Of a DNA stretch of 64,000 bases, positions 1 to 14,600 are shown one piece after another. The notes beneath the pieces were generated by a model that saw only the letters and a program-made list of their open reading frames with translations, ran no database searches and was not told the DNA's origin. The position numbers and the translations under genes are program-made. Origin of the DNA: Cercis canadensis (Eukaryota; Streptophyta; Magnoliopsida; Fabales; Fabaceae); the NCBI GenBank assembly GCA_003255065.1, contig QAOA01007233.1, positions 248,001-312,000 of the forward strand. Direction: 5' to 3'. The number at the start of each line of letters is the position of its first letter. Position 1 is the first letter of the stretch.

Positions 1-2286
1 TAAGTTCAAGCTCTAATCTTGAAACGTCACACAATTTATATTCCAAGACTCTCGGAATTTTTTTTGTTTTTAGTTTCCAAGAGAGGTTTTGGTGAATAGC
101 AAATGAACTCGAAGGACTTGCAATTTAATGGATGACAAAGGATCAATATTTAGTTTTGTGAGCATAACTAACTAATAAAACCTTGGTCCTATACTCCTAT
201 TTCCACTATTTCGTAGTCTTTCCTTGAAATCCATATTAAATGGAATTTTTTTAATTATATATGTATGTTTGAGTTATATTCTACACGATTATTGAATGGG
301 ATATTAGATGAAATTGCAACTACTTTAATTTTGGACTATTAATATTTATATTGTAGATAGTGCCATGGGAGCACTGATCGACTTTTACTATTAGGTTATA
401 ATTAAATTATTAATATTTAATTGTTACTTAAGGTTTAGCAAATAAGTAAAAAGGTAAAAAAAAAACAAAAACAAAACAAAAGTTCTAACTATTTGTTTGG
501 TTATTACTCTAATGAACGTATGATGTGTGATCAAAGGCTTGAATACACAAATGGCATATATATATCTTGCACATTTCTTGTGTCTGCATAATTTCCTTTA
601 TCATGGTTATTAAGATTTTTCGTTTTGCCATTAGAGTCTATGCTTGGGGGGGAAAAATGAGTGAATTGGAAAAATTTGTAAAGGAAGATTTCTTTTGACA
701 TCTATGAAAAATTTCCCAGCTATATTAACTTCAATAGAACAGCTATGGAAAATATCCTAATCTATATTATCACCAATTTGAGAAGTTGACTCATTATTTT
801 TTAATAGGATTACATATTAAAAATGCAAGCGATATCATAATATCTTTTAACTTTAAACAAGATGTAAAAAGTTATACAATTATACATAATACGATTGGTC
901 TAAGGATCTCTTAAAAAAATTCAAATTCAAATTTGAATCATCAATTTCTCACGTCCCGAGTTAAAAAATTTAGCTTTATACATCTGATAGCAAAAAGAAA
1001 AAAAAAAAGTAGTAAGTTGCATTAGAAATTATATATTCTTTTGATTTGATTTATGTCTTAGCATAACAAGGACTATATATTTGTAGTTTGATGACTTAGC
1101 TGAGTAATTTTTAAATTTCTGATCAATCACTTAGTTCATATATATGTAATTGATTTGTGGATCTTCTCTTTTTTCCTACCACTCTATTAGAGGTGGGAAA
1201 AAAGCTTAAGCATGTTCATACCTTAATCACTTAGTTCATATGTATATATGTGTGGTACCACCTGATTTTAGCAGTGATTTACCTTTCTTGGGAATGAACT
1301 TAAACGTGATCATACCTTTTAATGCATGAGTTCAAAGTCAATTAGATGAATGAACTTAAGAGTGTTGGGTGGTATACATTCAAATCAGCATATGTTCAAG
1401 TCAATTAGACAAGTTTTTCCTCACATAACTTTTAATGCATAATTTTTAAAGGATTTATATAGTTATATGGGAAAACAATTGCATAATGCATTTCTATTTT
1501 TGTTTTTGGTAAGATTCATTACTAATTTTTTTTTTTTTTTTATTGTTCTTTGCAACTTGCTATGCTCTCTGAAACTGTTCTCATTCTTTTTTTTCCCCCC
1601 TTAGATTCAATATCTATTCTTTTGATATATCATGAATCTAAGCAAGGAATTTATTATGCTTAATTATTCTTGAGAAATATTTAATTCTCTTTCAAAGATT
1701 ATTACCATGCACTTTGTTATTGGTACTATTGATATATCATGAATCTATGCAATGAATTCATTATGTTTAATTATTATTGAGAATTATTTTATTCTCTTGC
1801 AAAGATTATTATCATACATTTTGTTAATGGGGTAGGAGCACTTACTTGATTAATGGAGATTGATCATTATGCTTTCTAGCTTTACATGTATGTGTAAGAC
1901 ATGTTTATAGTGAACTCTAAAACATAAAACTACTTGTGATTGGATTTTTTTTTTTGTTACATTAGGAGAATGATATAATACACAACTCAAGAGTTGTATA
2001 CCATATAAATTTAAGGAGGATCTTTGTATATGATGACTTGTAGACATTAGTTTTATGTGCTTCCTTAATCTAAGAGTCATAAATTTTATAGCACTGATAT
2101 ACAATTTTATTGATGTGTATTGTAGACACTGCTATTTGAGAATGCAATTAATACATACATAAAAGAAAAAAAGTATATATAGAATGTAATTAATATGTAA
2201 TCTCCACAGTTACAAATACATTTAACTGAATTTAAGAGGAAAAAATTTAGAAAAGGCAAATACCATGAAACAAAAATAAAAATGAT
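1..2286. other. AT-rich intergenic DNA upstream of FGT1
   Basis: No open frame here resembles a known protein and none has codon-like structure. The stretch is AT-rich with short homopolymers. It holds one local tandem duplication (1623-1830) and a short repeated phrase built on 'cacttagttcatat' near 1130 and 1230. The last few hundred bases are probably FGT1 promoter. Confidence 0.6.
1623..1830. repeat. Diverged two-copy tandem duplication, about 107-bp period
   Basis: The segment beginning tgatatatcatgaatcta at 1623 recurs at 1730. Matching blocks follow in the same order (a 'ttaattatt' block, then 'caaagattatta', then 'tttgtta'). There are scattered substitutions, so the duplication is not recent. 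No coding potential is visible. Confidence 0.75.
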
Positions 2287-2287
2287 G

Positions 2288-2325
2288 CACGTGCAATGTT
2301 TTTAAGCACGTGGTTGTTGCACGTG
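2288..2325. promoter_or_regulatory. Cluster of three CACGTG G-boxes
   Basis: CACGTG occurs at 2288-2293, 2307-2312 and 2320-2325, about 300 bases before the FGT1 start codon. The first is embedded in GCACGTGC and the third in GCACGTGCGC. G-boxes are established binding sites for plant bZIP and bHLH factors (ABF/HY5/PIF types). That they act on FGT1 is inferred from position only. Confidence 0.55.
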
Positions 2326-2424
2326 CGCACTTCTCTGCTTACGAGAAAATTACACAGTTATTTTGATGCACAATTTACAAACATCTTAAACTCAAACGTC
2401 ACCATTGGAGGAAGTGTGTGAGTG

Positions 2425-2455
2425 TGAGAGAGAGAGAGAAAGAGAGAGAGAGAGT
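2425..2455 (+). repeat. (GA)n microsatellite in probable 5' UTR
   Basis: An almost pure GA tract interrupted by one AAA lies about 170 bases before the FGT1 start codon. GA/CT tracts are common in plant 5' leaders and can bind BPC-type GAGA factors. No specific role can be shown here. Confidence 0.7.
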
Positions 2456-2621
2456 GGAACACCTTGCCCGCCAAATAAACCATTTCCCCCAGCTCTTTCG
2501 CGCTCTAACCCTCTCCCTTCAACGTTTCTTCTTCAACCCTCACAAAAATTTTCCCACCCAAAATTTCCACCAAACCAAACACCATCCAGAGGCACTGACT
2601 GATTGATCAGAGAATCGGGAA

Positions 2622-5600
2622 ATGACTCTGCCATCGGTGCCTCCGCCGTTGGCCCCACAACCGCCGCCTATTCCACCGTCGTCCGTTCCCGGCGGCGTGC
2701 AAGTGCGTTGCGCGGGTTGCCGTATGATCTTGACTGTTGGGCCAGGAGTGACGGAGTTCGCTTGCCCTACCTGTCGAATGCCGCAGATGCTTCCCCCGGA
2801 ACTGATGAGTAGGGCCCACCAGAGGCCGGCTCATTCGCCTTTACCTCCTCCGCCGCAGGTGCCGGCGCACGGCATTGATCCCTCTAAGATCCAGTTGCCC
2901 TGTGCTAGCTGCAAGGCCATTCTCAATGTGCCTCATGGTCTCGCGAGGTTCGCTTGCCCGCAATGTGGGGTTGACCTCGCCGTCGATGTCTCCAAGTTGA
3001 GGCAGTTTTTACCGTCTGGAGCTCCTCCCGAGGAAGTTAACGAGGTTTGGTTCCATTATATCAGTCTCTATACTCTAATTTCTCAGCCTTCCTATCAGAG
3101 ATATACTTTTTGATCAAATTTCGAAATTATGAACTTCTGTGGGGCAATTTTGTTACTCAGTATCTGGGAAGAATATTTTTGGTTCATGGAGTCCTGTATC
3201 TCTTATGGTTTAGAGTAGTTCGTTCTTCCTGAATCGCACGGATGGGTTTGTAGTTGACTCTACTGGGTGTCAGTAGCATTTGTTGTTGGATGTACTTGTC
3301 AAGTCCGCAATAGTATTGATTGATATGCAGGACACAGAATAACATGTAATGATAAGTGAAAGAGTGAAAAAAAAAAGTTTTGGTCAGTGCCTCAATGGAT
3401 ATGGGACAGCTTGTAATAAGAGTTTCATGCATTGCAAAAATAGGATTGAAGCCACGTCTTGAAGAAGATAAAGTGTGTGTGAGAGTGTCTTTAAGTTTTC
3501 CACTTAGAGTGCTCCTTAGCTGCAATTTGCTGGACCAGAATGTGGTGTCTGTGTGCTACACATACTTTTTCTTTGGTGTCCTATGATTAAATGTCTTGAA
3601 TGATGTTGAGATTGCCATGAGAGCTGATGTTCAGACATAGCTGTTTTTAAAAATTGTAAGTAGGCTTCAAAGCATTGGAATTATTTGGTGACTATTTATT
3701 GAGGAGTATTTCTAAAATTTTTGTACCGTCATAGGGCTCCCTGGAGGATAATGTTTCTTTAGACTTTAGAGCTTGCGTATGGATAGGTGATTTACATATC
3801 TGTATAACCTACAAAGACAGCAACATAAAATTTTCAGTCCAATCTTGGTGCTGTTGGACACATTATGTTAACTGGTGTTTTAATGAATTGTTGGATGTGT
3901 TGAACTTCAAAATCTAGTCATGTTGCTTGTGCTTCCCTCTCTTTGGAATATTACTTTGCATGCTCCAGCAATATATGTGTTGAGAGCATTCTGATCTTCT
4001 GTCTTTTTGTTTTTGGATAAAACATTTAAAGTGTGAACCTACTCTCCCAGCTAAATGAGAGAGACAAGTTTTTTGACATTGTCATTAATTTATCCTTCCT
4101 TTTCTTATTTCCCTTTGGGGATTGTATTTGTTGCTTTTCTTTTAGGCTTTTGTTTCTAAGAAATGTTGATTGTATGTTTTACTACCTTCTTATATCTATG
4201 GTTCTATTTTCTATTCTACTCTAAAATATATCAGCTAGCTGTCGAAGTGGAGCGGGATGAAGATGAGGGTGGCATGGCTGGAGAAACATTTACAGACTAT
4301 GTGAGTTACCCCTTCTCTGAAGGATATATTTGTTAGATGTTCTTGTTGGCCTAATTAGCAATTGGCTTGCTACTTCAAGTAATGGAATCAGATTTTACTG
4401 GGATTAATTTGTCTCCTCATGCAGCGGCCTCCAAAAGTATCTATTGGACCTCCTCACCCAGATCCCATTGTTGAGACATCTTCATTGTCTGCAGTACAGC
4501 CACCTGAGCCTACTTATGATCCAAAAATTAAGGATAATTTGGAAAGTTCAAAGGCTTTGTCATGCTTGCAGATTGAGACATTGGTCTATGCTAGTCAGGT
4601 TTTTTCAATGACATAATTGAAAGTAAATAATTATGAATTGGCTTTCTGGTGTATGACGTTGGTTTTCCTGACAGAGACACCTTCATCACCTGCCAAATGG
4701 TGCTAGGGCAGGATTCTTCATTGGAGATGGGGCTGGTGTAGGAAAAGGTCGAACAGTTGCAGGGCTAATTTGGGAGAATTGGCACCATGGAAGGAGAAAA
4801 GCATTGTAAGTTGGTCACAATCTTCACATTCAATCATGCATGTGTGTGGTTGTGTCTGTTGAGATAAACACAAGTTTGCGCTCTGGATGGACATTTATAT
4901 GTGCTTATTTGAGCATGTGTGCATGCTTGCAGTGTCAACTTGATTTTACATTTATGTACTGGCAATTTAGTTTATTTTATCTGTTTGTCATTTTTCTGCC
5001 AATCTTACACAGGTGGATATCTGTTGGTTCAGACTTGAAGTTTGATGCTAGAAGAGACTTGGATGATGTGGGTGCAACTTCCGTTGAAGGTATATACTTC
5101 AATGTTGTTTTTATGTAGATAAAATTGTGATAGATAGTAGATACTTAAGTTCTATGGCATATCTATCTGTCTGTCAAGTACCACAGTAGTAATAATATAA
5201 TTCTACATCAGAGGAGGTAAAATGATGTGACCTTTATTTTATATGTTGATATTTGCATTGTGTAGATTATCCATGATATGCATGGGTGGTTCGCGGAGTA
5301 ATTATAGGAGTATAACATATAAAACTAGGATTTTGGATATAAAGAGTTCATAATTTCTCGTCTGTTTTCTCTTCTTTTGGCTGGTGGGCATTTCAACTTT
5401 ATGCCTTTCTCTTAATTGCTTGGAAACCATTTTTTTACCAGGTGAAAAGTAAAATCATATTTTATTTATTTATTTTTTCCCACTAAGAAAAGAAAGAATT
5501 ATTTATAAATATTGCTTCAGTTAACTATGTTCTATAAGGTTCTTGTATCAGTAAAGAAGTTAAAAGTAGAGTTTATTATTGTGGGGGTGCTAGAACTTGG

Positions 5601-8600
5601 CATAAAAGACCCAATTGTGTTAAAAGAAAGTGTCTTCCAAATAGGCGCCTGCCACAAAGAGTGAAATGACCAAAATATCCCCGTGTTATGTGGTTATTTT
5701 GTTTTTATTTGAACATGATAACCACAAATATGAACAGAATAATCACATAATTTACACATGATAACCATATAGCACCAAGGGGTATTTTGATAATTTCTTA
5801 GTGTGGCTGGCACCTACTTGGAAGACACTTTCTTTTAGCACCATTGGGTCTTTTATGCCAAGTTCGAGCACCCCACAATAAAATACTCTTAAAAGTATTT
5901 TCTAATAATTTGTGATATTATTTTCCTGGGAGGAGCATGCTTTTGTAATCCATTTCAGATGTTTATAATTATTGTAGAATTCAATGTAAAAAATCCTTGC
6001 TATTGTTTCATCTATATTGCAAAGCAATGTTGTTATGCATTTAAGTATCTTTCTTTTTTCCCCTCTCCAGTGCATGCTTTGAACAAACTGCCTTATTCTA
6101 AGCTTGATTCAAAGTCTGTTGGGGTCAGGGAGGGAGTTGTTTTCTTGACCTACAGTAGCCTCATAGCATCTTCTGAGAAAGGTCGTTCTCGTCTCCAACA
6201 GCTGGTGCAGTGGTGTGGACCAGGGTTTGATGGTCTTGTCATCTTTGATGAGGTATAATGTAATGCCAATTGTTATTTTTGATGGTTAATTTTCCAGGAT
6301 GTTAAAGTGATGCATTAAGCCTTCTTTGGGTTGAATTTATATTTCCTTGCTTTTCATTGCTAAGGGTCAGTGGCTTCATTGTAGTGTCATAAAGCAAAAA
6401 ATCTGGTACCTGAATCTGGTAGTCAGCCAACACGAACGGGTGAAGCTGTTCTTGATATCCAGGTTGGTTGTTCATGCTGAATTTACTATAATATTGACCA
6501 AGAAGTTTCAAATATTACATTTTCAGTTTTCAAAGATACATCTACAATTTTATGTAGAGGCGGGTGGTCTATTATCAGGAAGATATATTTTTGTTTTCTT
6601 TATATATTTTTGGGCCAGTTTCAATACTCAAATTTGGTACTTTATATGAAAAAGTTTATTTAATGAACATTAAAGTGTTAAACTCAAAGTATCATCTTTC
6701 AATGGTTAGCATTGAAATGGGGGATAGTAAATGGGTTTCTCTGAGCTATTACAATCTAATTTTACAGGCCCGACTACCTGAAGCTCGTGTTGTTTATTGC
6801 TCAGCTACTGGTGCATCTGAACCTCGGAATATGGGTTATATGGTTCGACTTGGTCTTTGGGGAGATGGGACTTCTTTTTCTGATTTCCGTGAATTTCTAG
6901 GTAGTGTTATTTTTGTTTTAAAATACAGTTATAGCTAGTGAGCTTTGTTTTGGCTTGCACTAGTTTTTTCTTTTTCTTTCATTCATAAGATAAATTTGAG
7001 CATATCTATATTATTGGATCTTATTGGTTTTACCTTTTTTGAAATGAAAATATGCTTCCCATGTTGATAATGTATTTTAAGGTCAGGCTTCTTAATTTAC
7101 AACCACAGCCAAAAGTAGTTTAAACTATTTTATTTTAATACTTAGGTAATTGCATATGCACTATGTGGGGATAGTTTCATGAATACTGTGCATCAATTAT
7201 ATTTTTAAATTGGACAAAACTTAGGTAAAGTTCCATAGATGCTTGTGGTGTTGTTCCCCTATAAAAACATTACGTGTATTTTTTTAACAACTCAGCAGCC
7301 ACGTCATTTCTTCATTAATATTTCTCAAAATTTCATATTAACCCACTCTTAATTTATCTCTCACCTATTCATCCCAAACTCAGTTTCTATCTCACTGACC
7401 CACCCCTTGAGCTTCCCTCCCTCCCTCTGCAACAATCTCTGATATAACCGCACTAAGCATGCTTTGAAGGGTGCCAATATCACGAGTTTTGTTTACATCC
7501 ATAGCATTCTTCAAATTATCCAAAGCATCATTATATTGATCCTTGCAATGGCATCAGCATCAACTCCTTTGCTAGCAAGATGATTTTTTGCCAAAGCTAT
7601 TGTAGCTTTTATTTGCTGGTTGCATGCCTTTATCGCCATTTTAAGTACCTCCGCAACGTCAAGGCTGCCGTGGCTAAAGAATAACGGGGAGATGGTGGAA
7701 AGGCAAATTGGAGGGTAATCTGTTGAGGCACATATTTTTTTCAGGGCAGGGTTTGGTGCCATTTGAGAATTTGGAGGAGGAGCTGATTTGGAAGGCTATG
7801 ACAATGTTAAAACGTTGCCACATAGGCTTCCTTTGATAAAATCTGTCAAAGAACCAGAGAGGGATTTGGTTGAAGCATGATCAGATTTAGGGGCTGGGTT
7901 AGGAGTTGTTGAAGGAGGAATTGGTTGTGGGTGGGAGAGATTGTTGCAGAGGGAGGGAAGCTCAAGGGGTAGGTGGGTGAGAGAGAAACTGAGCTTGGGA
8001 TGAGTAGGTGAGAGAGAAATTGAAAGTGGGTTAATATGAAATTTTGAAAAATATTAATGAAGAAATGATGTAGCTGCTGAGTTGTTAAAAAAATACACAA
8101 GTAATGTTTTAATAGAAAAACAACACCACAAGCATCTATGGAACTTTACCTAAGTTTTGTCCTTTTAAATTTTGGGTTGCATGATTCAAAATGTAGCCAC
8201 TAGTCTGAGTTTGAACCAGACTAGTAGCTAACTTGAAAAGGCTTCCCATATATCATTTTTTTTCTCCTTTATTGCTATGTTATTTGGTTTTTATGTAATC
8301 ATTTGAAAAACGTTCGTTCATAAATTTATTAATCATTATATTTTCAATTTCATTTTCATTACACTGTTGTGTTATTGTGACATTGTTTGATAACCATTGT
8401 ATGAATTTCTATTTTTATAGATATAGTTTCTGATTGTTTAATTTCAATTTATAATAGCTGCATATGAATGTTTAAGAACAATTTATTTCCATGTATGTAT
8501 AAATATAGCTGTGTTGCTTAGATATGTGTGTCTCCCCCCCCACCCCAAAAAAAAAAAAGGTTAAAGTTGACAACTTAATTGAAATTTATACATGCAGGTG

Positions 8601-11600
8601 CACTTGAGAGAGGGGGTGTTGGAGCACTGGAACTAGTTGCCATGGATATGAAAGCAAGGTTATAATATTTCCATATTCACATCCACCCACACCCTTATGC
8701 ACACATGTCCATATGTAAGATATGTTCTTTTGCTTTATTTTTTCAGGGGAATGTATATATGTCGGACACTAAGTTACAAGGGTGTGGAATTTGAAGATAT
8801 TGAAGCACCATTAGAAGATGAAATGATGGTATGAGTCACTGGTTTGTTTGCATTTACAGTTGAATGTTTGTTACTCCACACAGTTATTGTCCTAGAGAAA
8901 TAAAATGACAAATAAGTTTATCTGTGAAATTATTGTTTCACTAACATCTGAAACTAATCATCAGGAGAGAATAAACTCAAGAAAACCAAGAGTTCCATCA
9001 CATACTTTATATTTTTGACTCCTTTCTCTTTCTCCTTTTTTCTTATTTTTTTTTCTTCTCTTGTTAATGTTTCATAGGGTCCCTTAAAAAAAGTGGGTCT
9101 GAGTTTGTTTTAAATTTAAAATGAAAATCCATATGTTCTTTTAATAGTTTGGAAAGTGAAGAAAACAACTTGTTTTGCATTGTAGTTTCTTACAGAAGCT
9201 GTATAATATACATACATATATGCTAAGAGAAAGAAATTGGTGTTTTACATAATAAAGATGTGCTGTGTCAGTCTTGAGGATCTCCCAGCAGCAAACTAAT
9301 CTTCCTTCTATATAATTATAAAAACTTAAAGTATAGTGACTACAGTCATCTTTATTATGGGTAGATTCATCCATTTATCCTTTGGATTCGGATATTCTCA
9401 TATGAAGATCTAACTATTCTGATCAAATTTCTTAGGACATGTATAAAAAGGCAGCAGAATTTTGGGCAGAATTGCGAGTTGAATTACTGTCAGCCAGTGC
9501 CTTCCTTAATGAGAAACCTAATTCTAGTCAACTATGGCGATTATACTGGGCAAGCCATCAGGTATTGGATCTGGCATGAGTGCATAAAGATACAAATTCA
9601 GTTTTGACGTCTCTTTGATATTTACTGAGCATTTTACTGATTCTTTTGTTTGGTATTTCTCATTATAATGCTGTAGCGTTTCTTTAGACATATGTGTATG
9701 TCTGCTAAAGTTCCTGCTACTGTGAGACTAGCAAAGCAAGCATTAACGGAAAATAAGTGTGTGGTAATCGGCCTTCAGAGTACTGGAGAAGCACGGACAG
9801 AGGAAGCTGTGACAAAATATGTTTGTAGTTCAATTCTATTTGCAATTCCATATAAACCATTCTGTAGTTCATTTTTTCACTCTTTTTATCAATCATTTTG
9901 AATAGGGTTCTGAACTTGATGATTTTGTTTCTGGACCACGAGAGTTGCTTATAAAATTTGTTGAAGAAAATTACCCATTGCCAGAAAAGCCTGAACTTCT
10001 CCCAGGTATATTTGGGCCTTGTTTTATGATATGCATTTGATCTGTTTTCATTATGCATTTAGTGTTTCTCTTGTAATTCTATTGCAGGAGAGGATGGTGT
10101 AAAGGAGCTCCAAAGGAAGAGGCACTCGGCAACTCCTGGTGTTTCAATAAAAGGAAGGGTTAGGAAAGTTGCTAAGTGGCAACCTCCTAGTGATGTTGAA
10201 AGTGATGAAGAATCTGAAAGTGAGTCCCAAATAAAATTTGATGAATCTTATGTACATATCCTTGTTTCTAACTACTTTGTTAGATTTGATACTTGGTTTG
10301 AATCAGACTTGATTGTTGTGGACCATTGTTAGCATAAAGTTATTTATTGAAGGCCCTAATTGACACGATAAATGCCAGTGAGGGGTTGATTCCTTTCAGG
10401 GGTAAATTGACCTTTGGGTGATCTTTCTTCTTCCCTTTTTTTAATGTCATATCCCTTAACATTATTTCAATCTTGATCTTGTAATGTAGTTCTTTATTTG
10501 ATTCCATTTCATTGTGTATGGAATCTACTGCGCTCTTAATTGGGTATATCAGCCTTAAGGAATTAATGTGATACCATTTCTTCTATGGCATCTTTATTAA
10601 AATTCTGATGTGTGACAATTTTGGAAGATAAATTTGAAACTTTCTTGGCTGCTTGGTTGGATTTTATTAAGATTTTACTGGGTTGATGCAGCTGACTCTG
10701 CTGAGGAATCTACCGAATCTGATGACGAGTTATTTCAGATATGCGAGATTTGTGCTACTGAGGAGGTTTTCTTTTCTCTTGGTTAAAGTATCTTAAAGTG
10801 TTTTGATGCTTGGGGTGCAGGAATCATTTGTTTTTCTTCCCTGCAGGAGAGGAAGAAATTGCTCCAATGTTCCTGTTGTGGTAAATTGGTCCATCCAGCA
10901 TGCTTGATGCCCCCTATAAGTGATTTGGTTCCAGAAGAGTGGTCGTGCCATTTGTGCAAAGAAAAAACAGATGAATATCTTCAAGCAAGACATGCCTACA
11001 TAACTGAGCTTCAGAAGAGGTTTATAATTCAAACATCTTTAAGAGTTCTTGGGGTTTTATTGTAATAACATCAATAAATTTATGTTGATTGAGTGGTTAC
11101 AGTAAGTTATGGCAAAGGCTTTTCATTTTGTTTCCTGAAAGGCCAAAAGAAGGGGCAAAAAAAAAAAACAAATAAGAGAGAGGGAGGGCAGTGATATAAG
11201 TTTTATGAACTTTTTACAGGTATGATTCGGCCTTGGAGCGCAAGACAAAAATATTGGAGATTATTCGATCTTTGGACCTTCCTAATAATCCTTTGGATGA
11301 TATTATTGACCAGGTATTGAAACTTTTTCCATGAAATTTTCCATAGCATGTTTTATGGTGTGAATTGGGGATGTGCTTTTTCAATTAATGCTCTACATCT
11401 AAGTTCCCATAATTGTAATTTATATGCAGCTAGGAGGCCCCGAGAAAGTTGCAGAAATGACAGGAAGGAGAGGCATGCTTGTGAGAGCCGCTAGTGGGAA
11501 AGGTGTAACTTATCAGGCTCGGAACACGTGAGTTGTTCATTCATCTCCCTGTCTTAGTAGTAAACATTTTATTATAGCTGAATTACCTCTCTGCATACCT

Positions 11601-14600
11601 TTAGAAAGGATGTCACTATGGAGATGGTCAACATGCATGAGAAGCAGCTCTTTATGGATGGCAAGAAATTAGTTGCTATCATCTCGGAAGCTGGATCAGC
11701 TGGTGTGTCTTTGCAGGCAGATAGAAGAGCCACAAATCAGGTATGTCAACTGATATCATTGGATTTGAACATATTTCATTCCAATTGTCATTGGCTTTGT
11801 GTGTTCTTATGCTATGCTGTTGTGTGCAATTTACCACATCAATACAACTGAAATCTGAAATCATATTTTGTGCCTGAAACTTTTGATATTCCTTTCTTGT
11901 TTCGTTTCTGGTGCACTGCTCTCACTGTCTTCTCATTGACCATTACATGGCAGAAAAGAAGGGTTCATTTAACTCTAGAACTTCCATGGAGTGCTGACCG
12001 AGCAATACAGCAGTTTGGAAGAACTCATCGGTCAAATCAAGCTTCAGCACCAGAATACAGGTCACTGGGCACTATTTATTGAATTGGCTAATGTCTACCA
12101 CCTGTTTGCTTGCTTTGAATATTGTTGTTAACTAAATTCTAAACCAATTGTTATGGTCATATAGTGGTTCACTGGTTTGGAATCTTGAAGTTCTTTAGAG
12201 GTTAGAACTGAAGCATAAAGGAAAGGATTTGATTGAGTTATTCTATCAATTATTTTTTATTTATTTTTTGTTTTTTGTGTGTGTGTGTGTGTGGGGGGGG
12301 GGTTGTTGGTATGTGATTTTTTTCTTTTTGGCATCTCAAGGAAATCTATTGAGTTAAGATGGCAGGACTTGGGATCTGATGTGAAATGGTTGCAGTAATA
12401 GGTTTCATTGAAGCTCTAGATGCTGCATCTATTATGCCTAAGCACATTCATGTATATACTCTACAGGTTACTTTTTACTAATCTTGGTGGAGAACGACGA
12501 TTTGCATCAATTGTTGCAAAGAGATTAGAATCTCTTGGAGCTTTGACCCAGGGAGACCGCAGGTAAGTTGGATTGATCTGTTATTTTGTTTTCAAGGAGC
12601 TGACCTGAATGAATTGTAACATCTTTTGCTATGTTGTTTCTACTATGTGGAATGCATTACAGGGCTGGACCATCATTGAGTGCTTATAATTACGATAGTG
12701 CATATGGAAAGAGGGCTCTGATGATTATGTATAAAGGAATTATGGAGCAGGTTTCATGATTTTCCTTGAAAATGACAAATATGCTTATTGGCATGCTAAG
12801 TTTATTCGGGAAAAGAATGGTTTAAATTCATTCACTGACAAAATTCAATTTTTAGGATATTCTGCCAGTTGTACCTCCAGGATGTTTATCTGACAGACCA
12901 GAAACAATCCAAGATTTTATTATGAAGGCAAAAGCTGCTCTCGTATCTGTTGGAATAGTTAGGGACACAACTCTTGGTAATTTCTCTTTTTTCTTCACCT
13001 AAAATGTTTCTTTAACCATCTCTTAGATATTGATAATTGATTGTAGGAGTATAGTTTGTGACACCCCATGTTCCATTGCATATTTTGCTCATGATTAAAC
13101 TTCTGAGTTTGGATATGTGTAGGTAATGGTAAAGATCTTGGAAGGTTCTCTGGCCGCATTATTGATTCAGACATGCATGACGTTGGACGATTCCTCAACC
13201 GGCTGTTGGGACTACCTCCTGAGATTCAGAATAGGTCTGTTTTCTGTGAATTAAACAATGGGATGCTTCTACTTTTAGCGTTAGATTCAATACGCTAAAT
13301 AGTGCTATATTAACAGGCTCTTCGAGTTATTTGTGAGTATCTTGGATCTTCTCATTCAGAATGCTCGTGTTGAAGGTAACCTCGACACTGGCATTGTTGA
13401 CATGAAAGCTAATGTTATTGAACTACATGGGACTCCAAAGGTTTGCTATGCTAGACCTCTTCCTGCCACTTCTTCAATTTTGTTAACTCTCATTTTCTGG
13501 CTAGTATGGACTATGGAGAGGGTTAACTTTCATTTTTATGCAGACGGTCCATGTTGATCATATGACTGGGGCTTCAACTGTATTGTTTACATTCATCTTG
13601 GATCGTGGGATCACATGGGAGGTGCTTGTTCTGTTTTCACACTTACTCAACTAATGGTATACTGTACACTGATAAACTAATCATGCTAACTTGTTACTTA
13701 TTATATATCAGTTGGCAAGTACCAAGTTGAATGAAAAGCAGAAGGATGGACTTGGTTCAGCCAATGATGGCTTCTACGAGTCCAAGAGGGAGTGGTTGGG
13801 AAGACGTCATTTCATTTTGGCATTTGAAAGGTATTATTGGTGGATTTTTGTTACTTTTCTGTTCCCCTCATTCATTCAGAGTAATTTTCATCAAATCTGA
13901 ACTCAAAGGGAGTTGAATATAATTATCAAGCATCATATCCCCTGTCACTTGTGCTGTAACTAATGTTATAAATAATTTCCCGTATTGTTAATTGTTGGAA
14001 TTACTAAAAAGTGACATTTAGGAAAGTTAATTCATTTGGGGAAGGAATTGAAAGAGACTTTCTAATCTTTTACTATTTTCCAAATTTTCTTTGCCTTAGA
14101 AACTATAAAACAGAGTAGGGCTTGATTTGTATTGAACCTTTTTGCTGTATGGTATACGTAGTTTCCCAAGATGCATTTATGGACATGGACAAGAAATCCC
14201 CCAACCCCAAAATCCCAAAGAGAGAAAGAACCACCCAACACACTCACACATAGGCTATCTTCATGCATTTACTGATGTCATTATTTTTGTTATTCATTCT
14301 TTTCCAGTTCTGCTTCTGGTATGTATAAGATAGTTCGTCCCCCTGTTGGAGAGTCACTTCGGTACGTATTTACTATTTAATAGTTATTTGGCCCATTGAG
14401 CCTTTCAGTTTGACTGATTTATTTACCCCTGTTCTTTTCCCTGGATTATAGGGAGATGCCTCTGGCAGAATTAAAAAGTAAATATAGAAAAGTATCATCT
14501 CTGGAGAAGGCTCAAACAGGTTGGGAAGATGAGTATGAAGTTTCATCTAAACAGGTATATGTCCTCAGTAAGTTATTTCTATTAAGGTTTTAAGTTTCTC

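Noticed and set aside
7846..8100. Open frame on the minus strand within the Pack-MULE right arm
   Set aside because: Mostly terminal inverted repeat sequence; leucine/serine-rich by composition only.
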